From contig OZ035961.1 of assembly GCA_964034945.1 (NCBI GenBank), forward strand, positions 5,500,001 through 5,564,000: a stretch of 64,000 nt of DNA, written 5' to 3'. A program made the position numbers and the translations under genes. Positions 35,592-47,327 of this stretch are shown here, one piece after another. Origin of the DNA: Chrysopilus asiliformis. Its lineage: Eukaryota > Arthropoda > Insecta > Diptera > Rhagionidae. Under the pieces are notes generated by a model. It was not told the origin of the DNA and made no database searches. It saw only the letters and a program-made list of their open reading frames with translations. Position 1 is the stretch's first letter; each line of letters begins with the position of its first letter.

Positions 35592-38128
35592 AATTATGTA
35601 TAAATACGACGCTATCAATCAAAACATTCACGGAATTCATAGTCATGGTGAAAATATACAAATTTCACAAAAAAAATCGCCATAAAAAACAGAAACGAAA
35701 TCAGAATAACTATGAATCGAAGATAAATACATCGCATTTCACCAAAAAAAAATAATGATTTAAAATAAATAAATTGCACATGGATTTTGAAAAGTTTCTT
35801 TTTCTAAATATTAAAAAAAAATTTAAAATTGAAAATATCACAAAGAATAACAGAAAAAATATACAATATTTCCCTATTGTCTATTGATAATGTTTTTATG
35901 ATTCAAATTTAAAAAACGTCAAAATAAAACAAAAACAATACACAGAATTTAAGATTAATTGACTTGTAATATATAAACAATATACATACAACAATATATT
36001 TTTTAATTCCTAACTAAAATAATGTATTACTATGAGCTTATTGAAAAAAAAAGAAAAAAATAAATAATTGTAACAATTGTTTTATAATTTCTAAATATTC
36101 TCATGTAAAAATTAATATTATCAAATAAATACAAAATACTAAAAAAAAATGAAACCAAAATCAATGACAAAATACTAAAAAAATAAATATAGATATATGT
36201 AATATCTGCTTCATTTTTGTAAAATTACAATAAACTTTTTATGTTAACCAAAAATTTTGAAAAAATTGTTATTAAAAATAAAACAAAGGACACACAACAA
36301 CAAAAATAAATTGAAAAAAAAACTGGAAATCAATAATATTAAAAAAAATAAATAATAATAAGGTTTCATTCACCATATGACATAAAAAAGAACGTCTTTT
36401 ACGAAAAACTAAAACAGATTAAAACAAAACCAAAATCACGAAAATATAAAATTCTTACCTTGTTTTTCTTTTACTCCTTGGAAAAACTACCAAAAAAAAA
36501 TTGTGAAAAAAAAATTATAGCTTGAAAAGTATTTCTTTTTGTGGTTACAAAAAAAAAGTTAAATCACGGATTCTTTTTGTTTAAATGTATATTCAAAATA
36601 ATCTTTTTATGCTAGTGAAAGGCTAAATAAATACCAATAAAATAATCACATAAGAATTATTACATTTAAATACTCATTAGAATTTTATTTTAAGTAGGGA
36701 ATTTGAAAATTTTTCAAGATAGGTTCTTTTTAAGTAAAGTGCAAGTTTTTTGTTTTATATTGCTTGTATATAACGTTGTAATAAAGCCTCCTTATAACCC
36801 TAAAATTACTGCTATAGGATATTTTTAAAATTTTATTGCAATCCTAAATAATCGTATTTTTTTTTTTTTTTTTTCTACATTCATTTAAGTACAATTTTCG
36901 TTCGTTAAGTAATTATTTATTTAAAAAAGATATGCGAAGAAAAAAAACATTTTTAAAGTAGTAAAAAGCTTAATTTTCCATTTAAAAAACTGCCACTATC
37001 ACTAAGTTGTTTGAAAGTGTTTGAAAGCTTGAAAGTGTAAATCTCCTTTCACAATATATTTATTCTTCGACTGCCATGGAACGCCGACTGAAACCAGACT
37101 GATTGAATTTACTGGTCGGGGGTTAATTCTTAAGTTTATTATTGCCAAAAGAAATATGATAAATTCTAAAAATTCTTTTTGTAAAGAAAAAAAAACTAAT
37201 ACACCAATGTGTTTAGAATGACAAGAAAATATAAGAATATCTACATTAGAGAGACTATAATCTAGATAGTGGAGATCAGCACTTAATAGACGATGCTACT
37301 GAGTAGGACAGTCTATTAACTCCAAATATAACAGTCTATTAGGCCAAATAGAACAGCTTTTTCCCAGATTAGAACAGTCTGTAAACCATTTTTGGATTTA
37401 TTAAAACAACTACGACTATCCAATTTTTTCTGCTACCCTAGACATGAGTTTTTTTTACTAACATTAACAGATTTAAGTTATTTTGGCAATTATTTGTAAT
37501 CAATCAAACTTTTAAAGCTTTTTGCGCCCATTTTTTCAACTCGGCGGCCATTTTTACATCTCCCATTATTCACTCTCTAGATTATTGGCTCTCTAATCTG
37601 CATATATGTCCGTTCATCTGTAAACACCAAAACTTACACACAAATCGATCCAGGGGCTTCAAAATTTTGCCATAGTGTATCCTATTGACTAATTATAGAC
37701 ACAAAAATGATTTAAAATAGGGTTTTATCTACTATTCCATACACTCAAGCTCAATTGGAAATACTTTTAAATATTCCGATAGCAAAACTTTTTAATTATT
37801 GTTGATTTTCATCGATTTTCGGAGTTTTTCAGTTACGAAAAGGACTTACTCAATTACACCTATAATTCTATCACATTTCCCACAAAATTCTATGTGACAA
37901 TTCATTCTTTCGATTGCAAAAACACCGGGGAAAATTTGTGAACGAAAACATTACCTTGCGGTAAACTTAAGTCTAACAAGTAGAACTGAGAAATTCTACG
38001 TTTTTCCAGTCGCAATTATTAACTCGGCCGTAAATCACTTTCCAATTAATACCTTTAAAAATTTTAGTTTTCAACCAATTTTTAAATCCTTAACTACTAC
38101 TGTATATTTTAGCTTCACATGATTAATG

Positions 38129-38240
38129 GCGAGTTTCACAAAATTTTTAGCGACCACTAATTTAACCTAACGGGTGAATTTCAAGCAAAAACAGCCTGTT
38201 AACTCGATTTAGCTGCCGCTAAAAGTTTCGTGAAACTCGC
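38129..38240. mobile_element. 112-bp MITE with GCGAGTTTCAC ends
   Basis: GCGAGTTTCACAAAATTTTT at the left pairs with the inverse of the right end (GCGAGTTTCACGAAACTTTT) with few mismatches over 24 bp. Non-coding, and no clear target duplication. Confidence 0.65.
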
Positions 38241-38985
38241 AGGAAGAAAATAATAAATAAATACATCAAACATTGCCTGTAAATAATTTTTTCAAAAAAA
38301 AAGAAACTTTTAAAGTTCTCAAACTACCTCATACTATAAAATTATTGTTAAGTAAGTTCTCCGACATTATTTAGGATTACAATTTTACACAATCAAGCAG
38401 TATATTAAATTATTTTTTCGTTATAGGAAAAATTTACTGTTTTCGTATTGGTTATAAAGAGGTTTTATTCAATTAAATAAACTTTTAAGTTATTATAATC
38501 AAATATATATTGTTAACTACTTTAAAAATTACAAAATATTGTTTTGTTTAATTTTTCAATGAAATTTTTTTTTTTTTTGTAAATACAGTAATTCTCCAAT
38601 TAAATTAGTTTTCATTTCCATAAAAATTCAGTCTGATATTCTAATATAGACCATTTGAAAATGGCCCCGTGTTTTGTTTTAATACAAAAACTCTTCTTAA
38701 ATATAACGAAATTGAATTTTTTTATTATTTCAAAAGAAAAAAATTTTAAGGGCCCTTGTGGAATTGTTGAAAGGTAAATTTCTTACTGCAGTATACCGCA
38801 ATTTTTAATAAACTGCAATGAGGTAAAAAATTAGCGATATGAATTTTTCAACCTATATTATGTGTTAACTTGGGGAATTAATGTATTTATATTGATTGTC
38901 ACTGAAAATGTTCAAAAAATTGAATACCTTAGATTAAATAAGGATATAGACTGCCATTAAAACTAGTAGAGAGTTAGAGAGTTAA

Positions 38986-39320
38986 GGCCCAACTATGATA
39001 GACATAATAACGCATATGTAGCTGCATATGTAATTTCCAGAATAAGAAAGTCAATGTTATTACCCACAATAGACATGTGTCAAAGTGTTGCCACTTTCAA
39101 ACCTTCGTTAAACTTTCGTTAAGCATGAATAATTCGACACAAATGGAACTGGCATATGTAAATAGTGAACATAACCTAAAATTTTAGTGTGAATTTAATA
39201 ATATTGTGGCCATATTAATTTCCACTTGAGGTTAGCTTTTATGTTGACAGCTATGTATGTCAACATTCGTTGGGAATTTGACATTTACATATGCGTTCTT
39301 ATGTCTATCATAGTTGGGCC
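38986..39320. mobile_element. TTAA-target MITE with GGCCCAACTATGATAGACAT ends
   Basis: Near-perfect terminal repeats of about 35 bp beginning GGCCCAACTATGATAGACAT are flanked by TTAA at 38982-38985 and 39321-39324. The 335-bp body is non-coding. The TTAA target suggests a piggyBac-type transposase, though the GGCCC start is less typical than CCC. Confidence 0.8.
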
Positions 39321-42300
39321 TTAAAGGCTTTGACTTCATCAATTTTTGAATGAATTGAACTGAACGGTTGCATCCCGTGGATTTTTCAGTTTTCCTGTTA
39401 AGTACGAAAGCAAACCATTTGTAGATTAAAGTAAGATAATTGTCTACAAAATTATTTTTATTGGTTCTCAAAAAATTGGTCAAAGTTGAAATTTTTTAAA
39501 GACATTGCTTCAAAACCAATTTTTTAAATTCACATTTACTTTATTTGTTTATTTCTTCCTAGACTAGACAGTGTTGCAATTTATGTTCACATTTATATAA
39601 AAAAAAATATTGTTCTGGGTAAATCTCAAAATATTAATTCAGTAACAGTGTTATTTAAGAATCTAACTGATTGCATTTACAAAAAAATACGATTTTTTGA
39701 ACATTTTCAGTTATTGTAATCCAACGAAAAAAATTAAGAATCGAAAATAAGGAAACGATTTTTACAAAATATTTTGTCTAAATTATTTTAAAAAAAACTT
39801 CGTTTATTATAAAACCATTGAAATTTTGAGAAAAATAAATAAAAAATCGGACGACTTGTGATAGACTAAAAATTCTGATTTAAAATGTTATACCAAGTTT
39901 TATTTGTCGTCTAATTCTAAAACTATGTGATTTGTTTAATTAAGAAATAAATTTCGCAACAGATAATTGATTTCGTTGGATGTTTTTTTAATAATTTTTT
40001 TGTTATATGACCCCATTTTGTGTATTAGGATATGAAAACAACATTACCAAAATGGCGTCATATAAAAGTACTAATTTAGTAATTTAGTTTTTCTAGCATA
40101 TTCACTTGATTTTAGTCAATATACACAATCAAGTGAGCTATGCAACGAAAATTATTATTTAGATATTTTTTTTTTATTATTTCTAGAAGATTATGCAATT
40201 ATGTTCCTTATTATAAAATATAAAATGTATTTTGTTATTTTTTGATTTTTTTCAAAATTTTGTTTTTAATGTAAAACTATTTTCAAACATTTGTTAATGT
40301 GTATGATAAGCTAATCGCCTTTTTTTTTGGAAAATTAGTCTTTTATTTCATGTTTTTTTCAGATGATGTTGGAAGAAATGAAATGTTTAAAAATTATAGA
40401 TAAAGATTTTATGTGATATTGAATTAATCATAAAAAAGTAAAATTTGTACCTAAAATTGTATTTTCGTGTGATCGATATCATTTTTCTTAAAGGAAACAA
40501 ACACTTTTTGAAATTAATATATATATATATATATTATTTAGACTTTTTTTAAAAAAAATACAAGCAAAAAATAACAGAACTTATACAAAAATAAAAGTAA
40601 ATCAATCAATTTTTGAACAAAATGCTTTTCTTCAATCAAATATTAAATATTTTACATTACACACACACACAAACTTTAAAATTCAATTTCAATCTTTTAT
40701 CTCTTTATCTTAAATGGCAATATAGAAAACAACAAAGAAAAAAATTACGCTAAATAAACTTTTAAAAAATTATTACTAAAATTTAAAAAATCGATTTTTT
40801 TAAATATTCAACTAAAAAATTCTCTTTTAAAATTAAAATTGAAACTATTATACACAATATACAATAAAAATAAATAGATATGAACTAAAACCAAACAATA
40901 TCTTTGTAAATATTTAATGACACTCTTTGAAACCTTTTTAAATAAAAAAACTATACAAAAATAAAATGGAAAAACGTAAAAAAGATTACAAGAATATTGA
41001 TTAGAAATTACAGATATTTAGCTTGTATATATTTTTGTACAAAATTACGTTTAAGCTAACTTTAAATACTAAATAACAATACAAACAAACAAAAAAGAAT
41101 TTAAGAAAATCTCTTTTTTTCTTTAAAATGCCATAAATATGCTGTGGAACTGCGAAAGGGACATGATGTGGATATAAATACATATAAATTTATTAATAAA
41201 GCAAACAAATATGTCTGTAAACACAAATAAATGAAAAATGAATATGAAAATCCTTTCCAAGAAAAAAACTACGTAAAAAAGTCAAAATGTTTTTAAATGT
41301 AAATAAATAAAATGGAAAAAATGGACCTGTGTTGTTTCTAATTTCTATTAAACATTATTAAATGTACAAAAAAAACTACATATATTTAAGTAATAACATG
41401 CTTTTTCATTTTGTTTTTCAAAAAAAAAATCTGACTGGAAGCACAATTTAAATGGCAGGCAGTATAAATTGATAGGATCATTTTCAGGAACAGAAATTTG
41501 TTTTATTTTTCCCCTAAATAAAATTCTAATTAAAAGAAGTTTCTAGTTTTATTACTGACCTATGAGAAGATTTTTTATTTTAAGACGGAGCGTTGTTAGT
41601 AAGTATAAAGGAAATTTTGGAATTCGAAAGGGTAAGCAAATATTCAGTTTTTAAGAAAAATCAAGATCTCATTTCGACAAATCTCTGTCTGTATTTTGGG
41701 TATGTCTATAAAATACGTCACACTTTTAGAGGGCCTTACGCTAGTAAATATAAAATCGCATACAAAAAAGCGTCACGGAAGGAAAACGGTGTCCAAAAAA
41801 GCGAAAATTATGTTAATGTATTTTATCGAGAGGCTTTTGAGTTTGAGGAAAGGTTTTTATGAATTTCTTCCACGAATTTATAAACGCAAAATACAGTTTT
41901 TCTTCACTGTGCAATACATAAAAATCTGTACTTAAATTAAATTTTAATTATATTTACGCAGTATCAGAAATCCGTAAGAAACTGCAGCTGTTTTGTTACA
42001 TATTTAAGAACATACTTTTATCGAAAATGCCCACAATGTTTTTTTTTCAGTTGAGACTAAAATTCTATTGCTTCGAACCATTGCAAGTTCTTAATTAAAT
42101 ATTTGGAAGAATTTTGGACCAGACGTTACTATCAAAATATAATTTCAGACTATAAGTGAGCATTTATGTTTTTGATTTTTCTCTCAATCACCCATTTCGA
42201 AAAATGCTACTAACTAAATTCAAACAATTTGCGCTATTATAAAAGTTTTAAAAAACGCCGCTAGCGACATCACTGGAATGGAAACGAAAGAAAAATTTTA

Positions 42301-44833
42301 CCTTATAATTAGGGCAATTGTCCATTTGCAAAGCTTATAAAATGTTTTCAAAATGGAAAATTTTTTACTAAAAGATTGTATAAATTTATGCAAAATTTTC
42401 TCGAAAATCTCCTCAAATAAAAGCCGGTTGCTTTTTTTTAATTCGTGTTTTTTTCTGAATTTTTTCATATAAATTCGAAAAGTGCAATTGTAAGGTTTAG
42501 AACGCTACACCTTGTGATGCTTCCTAGTGAGAAAAATGTAGAAGAAGAAGAGGCTTGGTGATTGAAAAGTTTTTTTTGTTGTCAACAAAATCTTAAATTA
42601 ATTCTTGTGCAAAATGCTGAAAATTCAATGAAAGATCGTTTGGCGCAATCGATACTAAATCTACCAGCGAAAGCATTTGTGAATGATTTGGAATATATTT
42701 TTGGTGAGTTGTTGAGCTATTACGAGTTTGTGAAAAGAAGCGCGAATGTTTACCAACTTTTTTTATGGCAGCATCGAAGTTTGCAGTAAAATTACCGAAT
42801 TGGAAGCGAAATAATCTTATTAGAATGTTTGGTCAATAATTGTGCTCCATTCGATAACCCTTGATGGAGTTTTGAATCAACTAACCACGAAAATCGCCAG
42901 AGAGCTGTATTTTCGGCGTTCGTTTGGGATAAGTTGACATTTTCAATTGGTTGTACACAAAAGTAGCACAAATGCCAAAAATGCTTCGACTCCAAATCGG
43001 TAAACATAAAATCCAAAAATACCCCCAATTCTTTAACTGCGAGTATAGTCTCTCCGTATTCTAGTATTTTTTAGTGAATATTTTTAATTCGATTGAGTCC
43101 TGTGTTCGCTGATTTCCTGAGCGGACGAAGGCGGAGTTAATTCAGTTGAACTTCCCAAATTTTGATATTCCCCTATACCTCCCACCGCATTGTTGATTCC
43201 AAAAGTTGACGCTTTATCGACGCGAAATTCAGAAATATTCTCAAGTTTGTTTTTCTTCACATCCAGTCATGCTTTTAAAGATTTTCAATTTGCAAAAGTA
43301 AGTTGTCAATTTTTTTTTCTATGAATTGATTTATTGAATTTTTATTTTATATTTACTTCGAATATCAACTCCCCGTTAAAAAGCCCGGTTCACTATTCAA
43401 ATTAAAGTTGCACACAAAAAATTAATAAATATGGTTTGTTTTTATACTTAACCCTTTCGTTTCCAGTATCCTGTCCAGGGTACATACTGTAATTTTCAGG
43501 TACGAAAAGTTATAGTTTTGTGGTATGGTTTTTTGGGTTCATTTTGAAAATAAAAAAAAAACCTTCCACAACTAAAAGACAAAATACAAACCGATTAAAT
43601 GGATAATCAGTCTATTGCAATACTATGTTCCTTGTTTAGATTTGCAATAAAAACTTACTTCACGAAAAATAATTGTAGATCCTCATGTTTGATGGAATCA
43701 AATCACGCAATTTCGACTTTTAAAAACCGTTTATAAAGTACACCATGCTAATTTTATAAGATTCACAAAATCAAATTACTATGTCCAAAATAAAAAAAAT
43801 AAAAATACAAAAAAAGTGTTAAAAATATATATATATTTTTTTTTTTGGGTTCTGAGCTCCAAAAAAGGATAATTCGATGTTACAAAAAAGGATAATTCGA
43901 CCTTAATCGGTTGAACCGTTTAGAAGTTACAAATATATCAACATTCACATAAAAAGCCGAATCTGAAGACAACTTTCTAAATTTTATAAGGAAATTTTCC
44001 AAATTTTATTATACTTTATATGATTTATCATATAGAAATATATTAGATTTACAGCCGTATTCTGGCGTTGTGATACTTAAGTCACAAGTCCATAGAATTT
44101 AAGGCTCTTGTGACCGAGTTGTGACTAGTGACCGTAGCTAGAATAAGGCTGTTAGTATACCTTTTGTAACGCATCGAACCAATCATCGGACACAAAAATG
44201 AACTACACCAGAGTGTTAGGGATGACAAAAGATTTTTATTTCTGCATGTCCATCTGTCGATCCGTCTGTGAACATCATAACTTTCGAAACGATTAAGCTA
44301 GAGACTTGAAATTTTGTATAGTAACGTTTCTCGTAAATGGCTCGGTTAAGTTCTTGAACGGGCAAAATTGAATCATTCCTTCCACCCTCTCCCATACATA
44401 CGAAACAGTTTTTTGCAATTTTCTCGAAAAATATTAGTCATATTGAAAAATTTATGAAGGGAAAATGTGTTTAGAATATGATTTTACATCGAAACGGACC
44501 ACTCCTTCCCCTCTCTCCCACACAAATGGATTTTTGTTAAATAAACATTTTGTCTGTCCTCATCCAAAGTATTTGACGATTGGCCCCTGGCAATTGTAGC
44601 TTTTCTTATGTTTTAACATCTATTCACGACTTGCCCACCTCCGGCGATATTAACATTGCAACAATTATTTTTTTAGTTGAGCGGCAATCCACCTAAATAT
44701 AGGTAGCCCTCCTATTACACGGTAGATAGGTTCCTAAAAGTTGCCGTGTTGTAAGAAACCGTGTTATATGAGGCTCAGAATTAATACAAAAAGGAGGGTT
44801 AGGTTCCGAAAATTCACAAAAAATGTAAATTAA

Positions 44834-45091
44834 CACACCCAAATGTTACCCTGAGGGACGTGGCCCCACAGGATGTTTTATGTTCTCCCAGGCCACGTCG
44901 CACGAAAACAAAAAAAACCGTTATAACTGCAAAATTAGGACCAATAATAAAGTCGCGAGTAGTCAAAAATGATTTTTAGGCACAAAGAAACAAAAAATAA
45001 CAAAAAAAAGTTGGCCTTAGGTGACCAAAATCGTGAAAAGACGTTGGCACTGCACGATCAAAATCCTGAAAACGCTTTGGCAGCCAACGTG
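44834..45091. mobile_element. TTAA-target MITE, inverted copy with altered left end
   Basis: This is the reverse-oriented copy of the 30199-30460 element. The right end CACGTTGGCTGCCA (inverted) is followed by TTAA at 45092-45095. The left end still has TTAACAC (44830-44836), but the next ~20 bp do not match the family, after which homology resumes at ACGTGGCCCC. It is nested in the same older repeat as the pogo-like element that starts at 45108. Confidence 0.7.
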
Positions 45092-45420
45092 TTAAAAAAC
45101 CGTGTTAAGGTAAGTGGGGGGAATAAGGCCCACCTAATTTATATCGGTTCATAACCTATAGGTTTCTTGGAATTCGTGGTTCCAATCAACTTAATATCCT
45201 TCGTTATACATTTAGCTAACATACTTACCTTTTGATCCGGTCAAATATAGTGGGTTCTATGTTTTTTCTATCAAAATAAAATATATGTGCTCTGGGCCTA
45301 ATTAGAAACACGTGCATTTAATAAGGCCCAAATGTGCACTCAACAAGGCCCACACGTCGAAAGTACAAATAACACAAATTTAGTTAAGAAAATATCAATT
45401 TTATTGATTATCTAATACAT

Positions 45421-45514
45421 AGGGCAAAAGTGGTGCGCCCTGCAAGCTTAAATAGTGACATTTTTGACCAAAAATGTCACTATTTAAGCTTGCAGGGCGC
45501 ACCACTTTTGCCCT
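45421..45514. repeat. 94-bp near-perfect palindrome at the transposase 3' end
   Basis: Bases 45421-45466 and 45469-45514 are perfect reverse complements, with only two bases at the centre. The transposase stop codon (45480-45482) lies inside. The right arm encodes the last ten or so residues of the transposase, so the left arm is an inverted duplicate of that coding end. Confidence 0.9.
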
Positions 45515-46862
45515 CGACGGTTTGACTAATGTCAATTAATAAATTTATTTGAGAAAGCGGTACATCGTCTTCGGAACTCCAATTGTCGAAATGTCCAGAA
45601 AATCCTTGTTGTGGAGTAGGAGTTAGTGTCGAAACAGGCACATTATCGTCCAACAACGCATTTGGTATCTCAGTGAGTACCGATGGCGCAAAAGCATCGT
45701 CTGGTAAAATATCGGAGTCAAAGGGATATATTCCTGTCGCCCGAAATCCACTGACGATATTATCAATCGTCATACATTTTCCCCACACCTGTGAAAATAT
45801 CACATTGAAGCTGCTTTTGTTAAGATTTCGCTGTGGATGTTTATTTATGTATTTCAGCAGCTCTTGATCCCAGTGGTACTCAAACGAACGGTAGAACGCC
45901 TTATCTAAGGGCTGAAGTTCGTGAGTTGTGTTCGATGGAAGGCAGTAAAGCGTTATTCCTTGGTTTTCTGCATCTTCCACAATACTGTAGTCGAGATGGC
46001 TCTTAGCTCCATCGAACACAAGAAGACATGGACCCGGACTTTTATATTTTCCAAGGTGAACTATGAACTCCACAAACGTTGCATGAGTCATGTACCCCTT
46101 CGGCGTCATCCGAACTTCAGTTCCGGCAGGTAGGTTGTCTGTAAACTCGGGCTTATATCTTTTTCCTTTGAATAGAATCATTGGCGGAATCACAGATCCT
46201 ATGGCATTTACACAACCAACGACAGTAACACTTTCTGCGTGCTCGTTCGAAATTTGTTTTACCCTCTTCGAGCCTTTCAAAGTTAGGACGGTTTGCTGGT
46301 GATGCAGGCAAATACGGCAGCCTTTTTGGTGCATGTTATAGATGCACTGCGGTGAATTCTGAATACCAAGTTTCATAACTAAGTTCTTCAAGCTGTTGAA
46401 ATGATTGCTAACAATATTTTTATTTAATTTTTGAGCTCTAGCAGGATTCATGATTTGAGCCTTGCGGCGCGCTAACTCCGGATTTCTCTTCAGGAAATTT
46501 TCAAACGAATTCCTACCGGCCAAATTAGTTTTGTGGTTGAAGTTATGCGGAATATTGTGTTTCACACAAAAGTTGTAGGCGTGAAAGCGCAAAATTTTAG
46601 GAGTCAAAGGCATACCCACTTCAGCGAAGCGACATATCCTTTTAACAAGGTCCTTTTCTTGCTCCTTCGTAAATATTCCGGGTCTGCCAATTTTTTTGTT
46701 CGCACTCCCAAGTTTAAGGTGGTTCCTTATTGTTCTCCTTGGTATCTTGAATTTCACAGAAGCTCCACGTTGAGATAAGAAGCCGCTTTGGATTGACTGT
46801 AAGGCACCTGCCATTCCGTCAGAAGACCAATTCCCTCGTTTTTTTGCGTCTTTATCTGTCAT
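45480..46862 (-). CDS. pogo-like transposase, probably catalytically dead
   Basis: A 460-residue transposase that would cut and paste its own element in the nucleus. The ATG at 46862 gives MTDKDAKKRGNW; the frame continues nine codons upstream without another ATG, and a TTTTTTCTTAG acceptor-like site sits just before the start. The order of regions is: psq-type helix-turn-helix (about residues 5-55, GASVKFKIPRRTIRNHL), CENP-B-type DNA-binding helices (about 60-135), then a DDE superfamily domain. In that domain the second catalytic Asp is in VFDGAKSH (about 284) and the third in LQPLD (about 320). The first motif, normally NMDE-type, reads YNMHQKGC (His at about 178), so the first catalytic Asp and its neighbouring Glu are both replaced. 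The frame is otherwise uninterrupted. Loss of the Asp predicts no cleavage activity, although DNA binding could remain. The C terminus ends within a palindrome and may be altered. Confidence 0.9.
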   Translation of the reverse strand: MTDKDAKKRGNWSSDGMAGALQSIQSGFLSQRGASVKFKIPRRTIRNHLKLGSANKKIGRPGIFTKEQEKDLVKRICRFAEVGMPLTPKILRFHAYNFCVKHNIPHNFNHKTNLAGRNSFENFLKRNPELARRKAQIMNPARAQKLNKNIVSNHFNSLKNLVMKLGIQNSPQCIYNMHQKGCRICLHHQQTVLTLKGSKRVKQISNEHAESVTVVGCVNAIGSVIPPMILFKGKRYKPEFTDNLPAGTEVRMTPKGYMTHATFVEFIVHLGKYKSPGPCLLVFDGAKSHLDYSIVEDAENQGITLYCLPSNTTHELQPLDKAFYRSFEYHWDQELLKYINKHPQRNLNKSSFNVIFSQVWGKCMTIDNIVSGFRATGIYPFDSDILPDDAFAPSVLTEIPNALLDDNVPVSTLTPTPQQGFSGHFDNWSSEDDVPLSQINLLIDISQTVEGKSGAPCKLK

Positions 46863-47327
46863 CTTGAGGCTAAGAAAAAATAAAAACAAAAATCAATCTA
46901 AAGCTTTTAATAAGGCCCAATGCAATTTCTTCTGGGCCTTATTAGACACATCATTGAAAAAAAAATTCGAGCCCTAATCAAACCCAACCCCCACAATATT
47001 GGCAAAATAAACACACAGACATCACTTAAGGGATTATTCTAATCACAAATATAACAAAAATACAAATGGTCCACAAAGAAAAATCACTGAAATATTTACC
47101 TTTTCGTTCAGCTAATTTTATAAAAAAGTGAAAACACTCACTCCAACTGCCTTTGATTGACTGTGGCAATTGACCAGTGCGAGACCGCGTAATTGTTTCT
47201 GCACGAAATAACTTCTTTTGAAACTGTGCACAAACATGCACAAAACCAGATCTGTACCTGTCCTGGAAATATGATTTTTCGTCCCTGGGCCTTATTAAGT
47301 GGTGGGCCTTATTACCCCCACCTACCT

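Larger units (their letters stand above)
35592..44833 (+). other. 3' flank of fru and intergenic DNA; no gene seen
   Basis: The first kilobase is A-rich and probably includes the 3' UTR of the third isoform. No convincing gene follows. The region contains a dispersed-repeat copy near 37.2-37.65 kb (same family as 1.5 kb), MITEs at 38129 and 38986, an AT microsatellite near 40.52 kb, a CA run near 40.66 kb and a fragment with the TGTCTATAAAATACGTCACAC motif at 41.70 kb. Open frames of 75-90 codons at about 41.6-42.8 kb look like chance or decayed repeats. Another copy of the CACCAGAGTGTTAGGGATG/TGTCCATCTGTC repeat lies at about 44.16-44.6 kb. The outer, older repeat with ACACGG and ACCGTGTTATA motifs at 44.7-44.8 kb is interrupted by later insertions. 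Confidence 0.55.
45108..47327 (-). mobile_element. Complete pogo-like DNA transposon
   Basis: The 2,220-bp element is bounded by TA on both sides (45106-45107, 47328-47329). Its imperfect terminal inverted repeats of about 27 bp read AGGTAAGTGGGGGG... on the left and AGGTAGGTGGGGGT... on the right (inverted), both running into AATAAGGCCCACC. The GGCCTTATT/AATAAGGCCC motif recurs several times inside both ends (about 45321, 45343, 46912, 46935, 47287, 47304), as expected of transposase-binding sites. It carries one transposase gene on the - strand. TA targets and a pogo-type transposase place it in the Tc1/mariner superfamily, pogo/Tigger branch. Confidence 0.92.

Noticed and set aside
42562..43028. 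75- and 78-codon frames on opposite strands near 42.6-43.0 kb
   Set aside because: The plus-strand one has no ATG start, and neither shows known motifs. Probably chance or a decayed repeat.
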